A stretch of DNA of 34,578 nucleotides from CAYWMD01 sp964458575 (GCA_964458575.1 CAYWMD010000067.1:1-34578), one strand, 5' to 3'; shown: positions 6,265-15,452, numbered from the stretch's first letter. Notes: generated from the sequence alone by a model not told the origin. Numbers and translations: made by a program.

Positions 6265-9205
6265 GGTTTGTTTCGGTCAAGTGTCAGCCGACGGATTATA
6301 TGGCACACCTCGCGGACCATTTACTGAGATCGTCCAGTCCCGGCAACCCAAAGCGCAGATTGTCACTCCGGTTCAACCAACCTACCTGGAACAATTCGCG
6401 GCGACTGAGTTGCGAGCTTACCTCGGCAAGATTTCCGGCGCGAAGTTGCCGATTGTCAAAGAGGGCGACCCAGAAGTTCTTCCCTTTTCGATTTACCTGG
6501 GTGACACGCGCAAGGCGGCAAAGTTCGGAATCAAATCCAATGAACGCAAATTGGGCCGTGATGGATTCATCATGCGTTCCGTGCGCGGCGGGTTGGTCGT
6601 GCGCGGGCAAAACGACCTCGGCACGGTCTTCGGCGTTTACGAATTGCTGGAGCGGGAATTCGATGTGCGCTGGTTCATGCCCGGTGAAATCGGCGAATAT
6701 GTTCCCAGGCGCGATACGTTGCGAATTGGCAAACTTGATCTGACCCTCAAACCCTCCTTCCGCGTGCGCCGAATTGGTGAGGGCGAATGGTCGTTGCGTC
6801 AGCGTATGAACGCGTTCGTCACCGCGAACGGCCGGCCCGTCGGCGTGAATTGGAAATGGCATTTCCACACTTTCGCCATCCTGATGCCGCCCGAGGAATA
6901 TCACGCGCAACATCCGGAATACTTTGCGTTGGTCAAAGGAGAGCGGAAGGTCAGCAACAGCAAGACCCACGAGAATCAACTTTGCACTTCCAATCCGGAC
7001 GTTGTTCGCGAGATCGCCCGCAAAATGATTCTCACGCTCGATGCCGAACCGGGCATCGAAATCATCGCGCTCTCGCCCAACGACGGTGACGGCTTTTGCG
7101 AATGTGCGAACTGCCGCGCGCTGGACGAGCCGGGGCGCGATTGGCATGCCAAGTATTCGCGCCGCCTCGCCATTTTCAACAATCAGGTCGCCAAGATCGT
7201 CGGACAGAAGTATCCGAACGTGAAAATCAAGGTCGGTGCGTATGCCATGTATGCCCGTCCGCCGCTGGACAAGAACTTTCGGCCAGAACCAAACCTGCTT
7301 TACCAGCTTTGTCACCTCTACTTCTGCCACAATCATCCGGTCGGGAGCGACGCGTGCCAGCCCGGAGTGACTTACCAACAAAGTTCGGGCCGCCCCGAAG
7401 GTGAGGACTTCCAACCGAACCAGGAGTTCCGCAAGATTCTTGATCAGTGGCGGCGTTTGTCGCCGGATCTGTTCGTTTACGAGTACTACTCCATTGGTGG
7501 TATCGCCAAGGCCAACCTGCCCTGGCCCATGCTGCACACGATCCGTAAAGACATTCCGTTTTACCGCGATCGCGGCGCGGAAGGTTTTTTTACGCAACTT
7601 AGCGCCAACCTTTGGCATCGGCTCGGTCTGAACTATTACGTCGCCGCCAAGCTTTGTTGGAACGCTGATTTGAACGTGGACGCGCTGCTGGAAGACTACT
7701 TCACCAAATTCTACGGGCCGGCCGCCGCGCCGATGCGGAATTATTTCATGGCGATGGAGGGTTCGATGCAGGATTGGAACGGCTGTGTCTCCTACGGACT
7801 CCAAGGTGTTTCCGGCATGAGGCTTCTCGGACCGAAAATCTTCACGCCAGAAGTCATGTTGTGCATGGCCACAAACCTAAATCAGGCGGAACGCCTCATC
7901 GCCAACGACGACACGCTGTCCCGTCGCGTGGGCATGGCGCGTCAGATGTATCTGGAAACGCAACTGGCGCTCGATGTCATCCAGCAGACCAACGCACCGG
8001 CAGCAAAGAAGTCTGCCGCTTCGTCGCCAGTTCTCTCAGTTGCAAGCCGGAAACTGTCGTTGGAAGAACCGGGTTTCCACAATGCGGTTTACGTCGGGGA
8101 ATCGGGCCTGCGCTTGAGGTCAGGCGACAATTTCTCCGACGACAACGGACGCACTTGGAAAAAGTCGCCCATGACGCCGGACTTTGCCAAGGGGTTGCCC
8201 TACGGCTTTCGCCGCAATGAAACCACCTCGCTTTTTGATCCCGCCACCAAATCGTGGCTCACCATTGTCAACTCGCTCGACACACCGGGTCTTGACCCCA
8301 AGATCGGCGAACCGCCAATCGCCTTGGAAACTTACTATCTTCGTTACCGCGTCTCGACCGATGGCGCGAAGACGTGGCTCTTCGAGGAGCCGATCATTCA
8401 AGCCGGCGCATATACTCAGAAGCATCCTTTCGACGACCTCTGGATCGGAACGAACGGCATGTTCATGGGAGATTTGGGTTCCTTTCCGCTGAAAACTCGA
8501 AGCGGACGTATTCTGCTGCCCACGCAAATGACTTTGGTTGGCCCGGACGGCAAGCTCTGGAATCCGACGGGCGGCCTGACTTACACTGATTCCCTGGTGC
8601 TGATTGGGACTTGGACGAACGAACATCGGATCCGTTGGCATGCATCCCAGCGCGTGGCCGGCGACCCCAAGCGGTCCACGCGTGGCATGATCGAGCCGAC
8701 CATCGCGGAGTTTCCAGACGGACGCATCCTGATGGTCATGCGCGGGAGCAACAACGGCAAAGCCCGCCCGAACTTTCAAATGCCCAGCTACAAATGGTTT
8801 TCGGTTTCCCGCGACGACGGCGAAACATGGACTCAGCCTGAGCCTTGGACGTATGACGATGGCCAGCCGTTTTTTTCGCCATCCTCCATGTCCGCGCTGT
8901 TCAAACACTCGAGCGGCCGGACTTTTTGGATCGGCAACATCAGCCCGACGAATTGCCAGGGCAACCGACCACGCTGGCCCGTTCTCATCGGCGAAGTTGA
9001 ACCGCAGAAACTCACTTTGATTCGCAGCAGCGTGCTGGTGCTCGATACCGAACAACCGGATGATCGCGCCGAAGGCCAGCTTTATTTGTCGCACTTCACG
9101 CTGCTCGAAGATCGGGAAACCAAGGAGATCATCGTCGTTTACCCCCGCTCGCACGACGGTTACAAAAAGCAGGAATGGGCGACCGTGCGTTTGACAACGA
9201 AGTGA
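6173..9205 (+). CDS. DUF4838 / sialidase-like fusion protein, exported
   Basis: A 1010-residue exported protein with two recognisable halves. After a signal peptide (about 1-40) comes a GH67 N-terminal-like and DUF4838 region (about 50-620). It opens with a domain like the non-catalytic N-terminus of alpha-glucuronidases (E-L-R-A-Y-L-G-K-I-S-G, G-V-Y-E-L-L-E) and carries the cysteine cluster C-E-C-A-N-C near residue 308, typical of DUF4838. The C-terminal part (about 640-1005) is a sialidase-like six-blade propeller with Asp boxes: S-D-D-N-G-R-T-W near 651, S-T-D-G-A-K-T-W near 727 and S-R-D-D-G-E-T-W near 878. BNR/sialidase folds act on acidic sugars, but many relatives are not true neuraminidases, so activity is uncertain. 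Its place between sulfatases suggests action on a sulfated, possibly uronic- or sialic-acid-bearing glycan. ATG 6173 follows GAGGGCAAGAAA. Confidence 0.85.
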   Translation: MNTERFHIFLPFFSLPHILRRIFLSSIFLSLVCFGQVSADGLYGTPRGPFTEIVQSRQPKAQIVTPVQPTYLEQFAATELRAYLGKISGAKLPIVKEGDPEVLPFSIYLGDTRKAAKFGIKSNERKLGRDGFIMRSVRGGLVVRGQNDLGTVFGVYELLEREFDVRWFMPGEIGEYVPRRDTLRIGKLDLTLKPSFRVRRIGEGEWSLRQRMNAFVTANGRPVGVNWKWHFHTFAILMPPEEYHAQHPEYFALVKGERKVSNSKTHENQLCTSNPDVVREIARKMILTLDAEPGIEIIALSPNDGDGFCECANCRALDEPGRDWHAKYSRRLAIFNNQVAKIVGQKYPNVKIKVGAYAMYARPPLDKNFRPEPNLLYQLCHLYFCHNHPVGSDACQPGVTYQQSSGRPEGEDFQPNQEFRKILDQWRRLSPDLFVYEYYSIGGIAKANLPWPMLHTIRKDIPFYRDRGAEGFFTQLSANLWHRLGLNYYVAAKLCWNADLNVDALLEDYFTKFYGPAAAPMRNYFMAMEGSMQDWNGCVSYGLQGVSGMRLLGPKIFTPEVMLCMATNLNQAERLIANDDTLSRRVGMARQMYLETQLALDVIQQTNAPAAKKSAASSPVLSVASRKLSLEEPGFHNAVYVGESGLRLRSGDNFSDDNGRTWKKSPMTPDFAKGLPYGFRRNETTSLFDPATKSWLTIVNSLDTPGLDPKIGEPPIALETYYLRYRVSTDGAKTWLFEEPIIQAGAYTQKHPFDDLWIGTNGMFMGDLGSFPLKTRSGRILLPTQMTLVGPDGKLWNPTGGLTYTDSLVLIGTWTNEHRIRWHASQRVAGDPKRSTRGMIEPTIAEFPDGRILMVMRGSNNGKARPNFQMPSYKWFSVSRDDGETWTQPEPWTYDDGQPFFSPSSMSALFKHSSGRTFWIGNISPTNCQGNRPRWPVLIGEVEPQKLTLIRSSVLVLDTEQPDDRAEGQLYLSHFTLLEDRETKEIIVVYPRSHDGYKKQEWATVRLTTK

Positions 9206-9301
9206 AAACGAGACGTGCATTCGAACGTGCATTCGAACTTGCGCTTGTTTCATCGGCGGTTCGGTATTAGTTTGGCGGGCATGAACACTGGAACATCCGG
9301 G

Positions 9302-9514
9302 ATGAAAGTCGCCATTCATTTGACGGTTGAAGCGGAGGCGAAGGCCCTGCCAATTCTCCTGCGTCATTCTCCGGGTATGGTTCTGCCCCAACGGACTTAT
9401 GTTTTGGCCGAAGATGCGTTGCGGGCGCTGCGTGCAGCCGGCATCCATTTTACCGAGGTGAGCCGTGAAGCCGCCGTGCCGTGCCTGGAGGAGGTCGCCG
9501 GTGAAAGAGTATGA
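9302..9514 (+). CDS. Small conserved-looking protein, first of a coupled pair
   Basis: A 70-residue soluble protein (M-K-V-A-I-H-L-T-V-E-A-E-A-K-A-L-P, later Y-V-L-A-E-D-A-L-R-A-L-R-A-A-G). It has no signal peptide or membrane segment. The start at 9302 is preferred because it gives a compact beta-alpha protein; ATG 9281 in the same frame is possible, and neither has a strong ribosome site. It overlaps the next gene by 14 bases, whose ribosome site lies inside this gene, so translation is coupled. The function is not recognised. The tight pairing of two small cytoplasmic proteins resembles toxin-antitoxin or regulator pairs in layout only. Confidence 0.6.
   Translation: MKVAIHLTVEAEAKALPILLRHSPGMVLPQRTYVLAEDALRALRAAGIHFTEVSREAAVPCLEEVAGERV
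9487..9494 (+). promoter_or_regulatory. Strong ribosome binding site GGAGGAGG
   Basis: GGAGGAGG lies 6 bases upstream of the GTG at 9501. It fixes the start of the second small gene there and not at the ATG at 9465, and shows that the two small genes are translationally coupled. Confidence 0.75.
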
Positions 9515-9809
9515 CCTTTTCGTTCCCCTCTACTACAACGACGGAACTCCGGTTGAACCGTCAAAGTTTCAGCATCTACAGCACCGGCTTCTGGAACAAT
9601 TTGAAGGCTTGACCTACTTTCCGCAGCCCAACCAGGGATTTTGGAAATTCGGCAACATTACCTACCGCGACGAGATTGTCATCTACCGGGTGCTCAGTTC
9701 AGATTCTGTCCGCGCCCATGATTTTCTCGCGAAGTTCAAGCAGCAATTGAAACGGGAATTTCGGCAGGAGGAAATTCTCATCATCGAACGCGATGTGGGG
9801 CTTTTGTAA
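9501..9809 (+). CDS. Small protein of unknown function, second of the pair
   Basis: A 102-residue cytoplasmic protein starting at GTG 9501 (M-K-E-Y-D-L-F-V-P-L-Y-Y-N-D-G). It is rich in aromatic residues in the first half (L-T-Y-F-P-Q-P-N-Q-G-F-W) and ends with an amphipathic helix and a beta strand (Q-E-E-I-L-I-I-E-R-D-V). No domain could be named. Its stop is one base before the ATG of the next sulfatase, so all three genes are probably read from one message. That is odd for a gene pair with no visible link to glycan breakdown. The ACT-like order of strands and helix is only a guess. Confidence 0.65.
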   Translation: MKEYDLFVPLYYNDGTPVEPSKFQHLQHRLLEQFEGLTYFPQPNQGFWKFGNITYRDEIVIYRVLSSDSVRAHDFLAKFKQQLKREFRQEEILIIERDVGLL

Positions 9810-9810
9810 A

Positions 9811-11376
9811 ATGCACCGCCAGCGAAGTTTTTCCAGCATGGGATTGCTTGCTTCCCTGCTTGCTTTCGCGAGTCTCAGTGGCCTTGCCGCGGAGAAGCCG
9901 GCGACCCGACCCAACATTGTTCTCATCATGGCCGACGACCTCGGTTATTCGGACATTGGCTGCTACGGGAGCGAAATTCAAACGCCCAACATTGACCGGC
10001 TCGCGGCGGAAGGGCTGCGCTTCTCCCAGTTTTACAACAACGCGATTTGCGTTCCCACGCGTGCGTCGCTGATGACCGGACTTTACCCGCGAGGCGACAA
10101 GTTCCGCCTGACGCCAAACATGGTCACGGTGGCCGAAGTCCTACGCACAGCGGGTTACCAGACCGTTCTCAGTGGTAAGTGGCATCTTGGCCCGGACGTG
10201 CCGCATCGGCCGATTGACCGCGGTTTTGATGAATTCTACGGACTCACGGATGGCTGCTGCAATTACTTCGATCCTTCAATTCCCGACCCGCCGTATGAAA
10301 GCAAGCGCACCCGCATTTTCATGCATAACAGCGAGCGCATCACCAAGTTTCCGGAAAACTTTTACACAACCGATGCCTTCACGGATCACGCCATCGAAAC
10401 GGTGAAACGCTTCGTTAAGACCGGCAAGCCATTCTTTCTACACCTGGCTTTCACCGCGCCGCATTCACCCATCCAGGCACGGCCTGAGGAGATTGCGAAA
10501 TACAAAGGCAAATACTCGATGGGCTGGGACTTGCTGCGGCAAAAGCGCATCGCCCGGCAGGCGGAATTGAACTTCTTTCCGCAGCAATGGAAACCCGCTG
10601 ACCGCGACCCGCTGGTTTACGACTGGCAGACGGCCGATCATGATTGGGAAGACCTGCGCATGGCCGTGTATGCCGCAATGGTGGATCGCGTGGACCAGAA
10701 CATTGGCCGCGTGTTGCAAACCTTAAAGGAATTGAACCTCGAAGCAAACACCGCCGTCATTTTTCTTTCCGACAACGGCAGCAACAGTGAGGAAGCCGAC
10801 AATCGCGACACTTCCCACGCTCCCGGACCAAAATCCGGTTACACTTACATCGGGCCGGCCTGGGCTTGGGCGCACAACACACCATTTCGCCGATACAAAA
10901 CGTGGGCATACGAGGGCGGCATTTCGACGCCCCTCATCGTGCGCTGGCCTGGCATCGTAAAGCCCGGCACGCTAACGCATCAGATCGGCCATGTCATTGA
11001 TCTGATGCCGACGTGTCTGGATCTTGCCGGTGTTGCTTATCCCAAGACGTTCGAGGGCAACAGTATTCTACCGGTCGAAGGCCGCAGCCTGCTGCCGATT
11101 TTCCACGGGGGCCAACGACCGCCGCCGGAGATGCTTTTTTGGGGTCAACTCGGGAATCGCGCCGTTCGCCAGGGAAAATGGAAACTGGTTTGGGATCATG
11201 AAGTCGAAAAGTGGGAACTATATGATGTGGAAGCCGACCGAACCGAGCTGAACAATCTGGCGGCGAAGCATCCAGCGAAACTCAAGGAACTCGCCACAGC
11301 TTTTGACAAGTGGGCCACATCTGTGGGGCGCACAAACACTCCGCTGAAAAAAGCAAGGCGCGAAGCCTCGCCTTGA
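9811..11376 (+). CDS. Exported S1-family sulfatase (CVPTR motif)
   Basis: A 521-residue sulfatase. The frame opens at 9793, but ATG 9811, one base after the preceding stop, gives a proper signal peptide (M-G-L-L-A-S-L-L-A-F-A-S-L-S-G-L-A-A) and is chosen. The metal-binding pair is in I-M-A-D-D-L-G. The signature C-V-P-T-R starts at C80, followed by L-M-T-G-L-Y-P. S-G-K-W-H-L-G and F-L-S-D-N-G-S-N are further active-site segments. An insert with W-D-L-L-R-Q-K-R-I and D-L-R-M-A-V-Y-A-A-M-V-D resembles the larger arylsulfatases acting on sulfated glycans. Its last 10 codons overlap the hairpin that terminates the opposing transcript. Confidence 0.92.
   Translation: MHRQRSFSSMGLLASLLAFASLSGLAAEKPATRPNIVLIMADDLGYSDIGCYGSEIQTPNIDRLAAEGLRFSQFYNNAICVPTRASLMTGLYPRGDKFRLTPNMVTVAEVLRTAGYQTVLSGKWHLGPDVPHRPIDRGFDEFYGLTDGCCNYFDPSIPDPPYESKRTRIFMHNSERITKFPENFYTTDAFTDHAIETVKRFVKTGKPFFLHLAFTAPHSPIQARPEEIAKYKGKYSMGWDLLRQKRIARQAELNFFPQQWKPADRDPLVYDWQTADHDWEDLRMAVYAAMVDRVDQNIGRVLQTLKELNLEANTAVIFLSDNGSNSEEADNRDTSHAPGPKSGYTYIGPAWAWAHNTPFRRYKTWAYEGGISTPLIVRWPGIVKPGTLTHQIGHVIDLMPTCLDLAGVAYPKTFEGNSILPVEGRSLLPIFHGGQRPPPEMLFWGQLGNRAVRQGKWKLVWDHEVEKWELYDVEADRTELNNLAAKHPAKLKELATAFDKWATSVGRTNTPLKKARREASP
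11347..11375 (-). terminator. Intrinsic terminator for the protease transcript
   Basis: Read on the minus strand, CAAGGCG-AGGCTTCG-CGCCTTG forms a 7-bp GC-rich stem and is followed after one C by six T. That is a good rho-independent terminator placed 25 bases past the protease stop. It lies inside the end of the converging sulfatase gene, so those codons serve both purposes. Confidence 0.75.
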
Positions 11377-11399
11377 ATTCCGGCTGCTTTGGATCGCCG

Positions 11400-12776
11400 C
11401 TATTTTCCCGTCGGAACGGCGTACGTCTGTTGGATAAGCTTCAAGACGTCGCTCCAGCCTTTTTTCGTCGAATCGGCCAGCCCCGCGGCGGCACCGGTGG
11501 TGTAGGCGGCGGAGGCGGAGGTGCCCGCGACGAAATAGGATTGGCCGCCATAGCAAAACACTTCCGACCCCGGCGCCGCCACGTCCACAAAGTTGCCGCG
11601 GTTGGCGTACGAAGCAATCTGCCCGCGATCCAACGCGGTGACCGCGATCACGCCGGAGTATGCCGCCGGATAAAATGGCGTGGTCACCGGTTCGTTGCCG
11701 GCCGCGGCGACAACGGGAATTCCCCGATCCTGAACGGCTTTGATCACACTTTGCAGAAATGGACTGTCATCCGGTCCGCCGAGACTGAGGTTGATGATGT
11801 TCGCGCCATTGTTGACCGCGGTCACGATGCCATTGGCCACGTCATAAGTGCTGGTGGTCAAGTTTGGCCCGTAAACGTCCACGGGCAGAATCTGCACTGC
11901 GGTGCTGCCCTTGGTGGTCGTTTGGAGACTGCTCAACATCATATTCGCCATGGCCGTTGCGTGCGTGGGAGCACTCGATTGAATAGAGCCGCCTCCGGCA
12001 ACGGAAACCGGTGTTCGGATGAATTTATTCAGGTCACCGCACAGGCTCTGAAATTCCGTATCCACCAACCCAATCACCACCTGGCCATTGTCGTCGGGCG
12101 GATTAAGCTGCAATTGCGGCAGCGCTGCGCCGGCGGCGGCGGCAGTGGCCGGCAGCGGCGGGCGGTCTATGGAATAATTGTAATCCACCGCCGTCACATC
12201 GTCGTTCAGCGCGAGCGACTCGCGCGCAGCATCGGCGGCATCGGCATCTACGAACTGAAGACGGCAGACGCGAAGTTTTTCAATACAACCAATGACTTTC
12301 GCACCCAGCTTACGCGCCAGTTCGTTGATGTCCGCGCCCGGTTTCAATTGCACGATCAACTCGTTGGGAATCCGTTTTGAGCCCGGGGCCATCCGAAAGG
12401 CGCGCACCTGCTTGGTGGCCATGTTCATATCCGTCCGAAACACGTAAAGCCGCCCATTGGCGTTGGTCTGAGGAATGAAAGTGAAATTCAGGTCGCCCAG
12501 CAACAACCGCAGCGCCTCCCCGGTTGGCAGGTCCTTGAATTTAGCCGACGCGGCACGAGTGGTCCCCGGTTCGACGAACACCTGCCAGCCGGTTTCCGCC
12601 GCAATCCGTTCGAGCAACGTTGCCAGCCCCAGCCCCCGCACATCGGCGTCCACGCGGTCTTTGGCCTTGTTCCAAACCAGGGTGTCGGCGGATTTGGGCG
12701 CCGCCGCGTTTAGAACGGTGCTCAAGCACATGGCGGCGATCACCAAACCCCATCGTTGACCGAGGCGCATTTTCAT
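11400..12776 (-). CDS. Subtilisin-like S8 protease with secretin-type N-domain
   Basis: A 458-residue exported serine protease. The signal peptide covers about residues 8-25. Residues 30-115 look like the short secretin/TonB N-terminal (STN) fold (L-A-T-L-L-E-R-I-A-A-E-T-G-W, then a L-P-T-G-E-A-L-R-L-L-L repeat), unusual in a protease. Residues 135-200 resemble an inhibitor I9-like propeptide. The S8 domain has Asp239 (I-G-L-V-D-T-E), His272 (T-H-A-T-A-M-A, with A in place of the usual G after His), the oxyanion Asn361 (A-A-A-G-N-E-P) and Ser420 (G-T-S-A-S-A-A). All four catalytic positions are present, so activity is likely. It sits 64 bases downstream of the TIGR03790 gene on the same strand. 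Which proteins it cleaves is unknown. Confidence 0.88.
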   Translation of the reverse strand: MKMRLGQRWGLVIAAMCLSTVLNAAAPKSADTLVWNKAKDRVDADVRGLGLATLLERIAAETGWQVFVEPGTTRAASAKFKDLPTGEALRLLLGDLNFTFIPQTNANGRLYVFRTDMNMATKQVRAFRMAPGSKRIPNELIVQLKPGADINELARKLGAKVIGCIEKLRVCRLQFVDADAADAARESLALNDDVTAVDYNYSIDRPPLPATAAAAGAALPQLQLNPPDDNGQVVIGLVDTEFQSLCGDLNKFIRTPVSVAGGGSIQSSAPTHATAMANMMLSSLQTTTKGSTAVQILPVDVYGPNLTTSTYDVANGIVTAVNNGANIINLSLGGPDDSPFLQSVIKAVQDRGIPVVAAAGNEPVTTPFYPAAYSGVIAVTALDRGQIASYANRGNFVDVAAPGSEVFCYGGQSYFVAGTSASAAYTTGAAAGLADSTKKGWSDVLKLIQQTYAVPTGK

Positions 12777-12840
12777 CAGGTGACGTATTAGACGCTCAAG
12801 CGGTTAAAACGTTGAAAACCCGTAAAGTTGAGCTTTCGGT

Positions 12841-15399
12841 TCACGGCACGCTGCGGACGCGGTAAAATCGGCCGGCGGCGGCATTGTTGGTTTCGGCCCA
12901 CTGGCCGGGGGAGTTTGTCGGAGTAATGGCGTCCCGCAATAGAAAAGTATTCGCCACGTTGGTTGTGCTCAACACCTCGTAACGCCGGCCGGCCACCGCG
13001 GGCCAGGACAAGGTGGGCGCGCCGGCGGCAACGGCGACGGAAAAGGGCGATTCCGACCCCACCAGCCGGATCCATTTTGTTTCGGTCCGATACTGTTTGC
13101 CGTCGTTACGCGTGACCAAGGCGTAGAACGGGTGCTGACCAACCCCAAGGTTCGTGCCGGCGAGGGAGAAGCTGGCGGCTGGTTGATTGCTCACCGCGCC
13201 CCATGATCCGCCGGTGCTGAAGAGTTCCGTGCGCACCACCGTATTTGTATTGGCGGTCACCCCGAACTGCAGAGTCGCCTCCACGGCCGTATTCGTGTCG
13301 CAGGGCGAGCAACTGAACGTGGCCGACAAAGTCGTGTTCTGGATGCGAACATTTTGGGACACGCGCCTCTGCGTGCGAACGTGGCTGCCTTCATACGCCA
13401 CCGCCGTCAGTTCGTGCCAGCCATCCGGCCGGGTCGTGGTGTTGAAGGCGAAGGTCAACGGCACATTGGTCGCCCCGGCCGTCACATAAAGGTGATTGCG
13501 CGGCTGCAAATCCGCGAGGTTGGCCTTGAGCGTCTGAGTGCCGACGGGTGTAATCACGAACGATCCGGCCACCAGCATCTGCATGTCCGCCGCCTCGACG
13601 CCCTGGCTGCGCGCGCGAAGATTGAACTCCATTGTGTTTGCCAGCGTTCGACTGGGGGCGAGATCTTCGGCCAGCAAACCGTCCCCGCCCTGAAGATTGC
13701 TGTTGGTATTGATCGCATCCATGAACTGCTGCACAAATTGCGAAAGCGTCAGGCCCAGGGTCGTGTTCGTAACACTGACGAGCTCGATTGCTCCGTTGGT
13801 CTTGGTGGCCGTAAGTTGGAGAAAGTCGCCCACTACCACGGCACCACCGACCGAGATGCGCCGCATGCCGTAGGCAATGGTATCCAGAAAGTTCGGCTGG
13901 CTGACATGGAGGTGAGTCGTCAACCCGCTCGCAGTACCAATGTAGTTGCTCACCGATATGAACGTATCCGCGCCGGTCCGGTTGGCGTCAGTGGATTGCA
14001 GTTCGAGACGGTCGCCGTGCAAAAAGGGAGAGACCTTCGTGACCGTTTTGTTTCCGCCGTTGTTCAGCACGTTATAAACACCGGAAGCGACCGTCGCCAG
14101 CGTTTCATTTAGCTGCACGGTGTAACTCAGGTTCGTTTTACCCGGCAAGGTTACGTAAAGAACGTTGAACCGGGCGGGCGCGATATTGGTGAGCGTCTGG
14201 ACAAATGTGCCATCCAGAAACAAATCCACCTGCTGCACCGGACGTTCCACATCCGCCGCCGAGAAGTGGAGCGTGAGATTTGTCGTGCTGGAAAGCACGA
14301 CGCCAGCCGGGAGGTTGCTCCAGCCGCCGTCGCACGGGCGCGCGAAGGGCGCAGCGAGCGGTTCCCCAACCAGAATCCCTTGATACGGATTGGTGACGCT
14401 TTGATAGTAACATTCCGCGATGCTGAAACCGCGCGCCTGATAGAAATAGATTTGTGGGGAAGCAAACTTCTCCAGATAGGGGCACGGCTCCGCCACGGTG
14501 CCGTAACTCGCGGTCGCCCCGGCATTGATGAATTCCAGCACCCGGGTGTGATCCGGGCTGCCGAACAAATCGCCGCTATACGAGGTCAGGTTGTCCGCGA
14601 TGGCCCCGGGCACGAAGTCGCCGTAAACTGTGAACTGCTGGCGGCCAATTTGAAAACCGAGCATCGTGCCCAAGCCGTAATTCGAGGAAATATTGGTGGA
14701 CTGCATGCTGTAATTCCCGCGCAATCGCGTGTTGAAGACGGCGTCATCGAAATTGAGGTAACGGATGTTGCGGTTCACATCGAAGCTCTTGGCCAGGTAA
14801 ACCGTCTGGGTCGGAAAAGTCCCGTCGCTGGCGCAGCCGCGATCCACCAAAGCCTTGGCCTGCGCAAGATTGGACGAGGTGAGCATGACCGCGAGCCAGG
14901 AATTACTGGTGGCGCTGACCGGCGGTTTCTGACGAAAGATCGCCTCGCTGGCGGCGTACAAACTCGCGGAGCCGGGCGCGACGGGACAGGTGTCAAGACT
15001 GCGCGTATCCGGTTTGAACCCGTAGAACAAGGTGGAAGTGGCGCCGTTGTAACCGTCCGTGATCGTGGACACGAAGTATGGAATGTCCATGGAGAGCAGA
15101 ACGTAATCCACCTGATTGGTAAGCTGACGGCTGGCCAGCATGGCGTTAAGCGGACCGCGCAGGACGGTGTTCAGTTCATCCTTTGTCCATTCCTTGTTAC
15201 CGCCGGTCCAGTTGATGCGGAGGACGTTTTGGGGCGGTACTCCCCGCTTTTCACAGTAGTAATTCCCTAGCTGGAGCGAGTTGGGGCTGTTTGAATTGAC
15301 GACGACAACCATGTTCAAACCACTGCCGCCAGCGTACAAACTGGCGGCTGTAAGCATGGCGAAAACGAGTGCCACAGCCCGGCAAATGACGGTGTTCAC
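12841..15399 (-). CDS. TIGR03790 family exported protein
   Basis: About 852 residues. The N-terminal third matches the TIGR03790 pattern: V-V-V-V-N-S-N-S-P-N-S, Y-Y-C-E-K-R-G-V-P-P-Q-N, V-D-Y-V-L-L-S-M-D-I-P-Y, and an A-T-S-T-L-F-Y-G segment. The family is found in Verrucomicrobiota, Planctomycetota and Myxococcota, and its role is unknown. The remainder consists of beta-sandwich segments and ends with T-L-S-W-P-A-V-A-G-R-R-Y-E-V-L, a C-terminal module common in secreted verrucomicrobial proteins. The start is uncertain: the frame opens with TTG at 15417, but GTG at 15399 directly precedes the signal peptide (A-V-A-L-V-F-A-M-L-T-A-A) and is used here. No clear ribosome site is seen for either. 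It precedes the S8 protease in one probable unit. Confidence 0.82.
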   Translation of the reverse strand: MNTVICRAVALVFAMLTAASLYAGGSGLNMVVVVNSNSPNSLQLGNYYCEKRGVPPQNVLRINWTGGNKEWTKDELNTVLRGPLNAMLASRQLTNQVDYVLLSMDIPYFVSTITDGYNGATSTLFYGFKPDTRSLDTCPVAPGSASLYAASEAIFRQKPPVSATSNSWLAVMLTSSNLAQAKALVDRGCASDGTFPTQTVYLAKSFDVNRNIRYLNFDDAVFNTRLRGNYSMQSTNISSNYGLGTMLGFQIGRQQFTVYGDFVPGAIADNLTSYSGDLFGSPDHTRVLEFINAGATASYGTVAEPCPYLEKFASPQIYFYQARGFSIAECYYQSVTNPYQGILVGEPLAAPFARPCDGGWSNLPAGVVLSSTTNLTLHFSAADVERPVQQVDLFLDGTFVQTLTNIAPARFNVLYVTLPGKTNLSYTVQLNETLATVASGVYNVLNNGGNKTVTKVSPFLHGDRLELQSTDANRTGADTFISVSNYIGTASGLTTHLHVSQPNFLDTIAYGMRRISVGGAVVVGDFLQLTATKTNGAIELVSVTNTTLGLTLSQFVQQFMDAINTNSNLQGGDGLLAEDLAPSRTLANTMEFNLRARSQGVEAADMQMLVAGSFVITPVGTQTLKANLADLQPRNHLYVTAGATNVPLTFAFNTTTRPDGWHELTAVAYEGSHVRTQRRVSQNVRIQNTTLSATFSCSPCDTNTAVEATLQFGVTANTNTVVRTELFSTGGSWGAVSNQPAASFSLAGTNLGVGQHPFYALVTRNDGKQYRTETKWIRLVGSESPFSVAVAAGAPTLSWPAVAGRRYEVLSTTNVANTFLLRDAITPTNSPGQWAETNNAAAGRFYRVRSVP

Positions 15400-15452
15400 G
15401 CGAACATCATCGCTCAAAAAGGCGACCCAGTAAAGTCACGCGAAAGCAGCGG

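Noticed and set aside
6296..7804. 502-codon open frame on the minus strand
   Set aside because: Antisense to the DUF4838/sialidase gene, whose motifs are clear; no signal, domain or ribosome site supports the opposite frame.
8120..9448. 442-codon open frame on the minus strand
   Set aside because: Antisense to the sialidase propeller with its Asp boxes and to the small gene at 9302; composition is that of a shadow frame.
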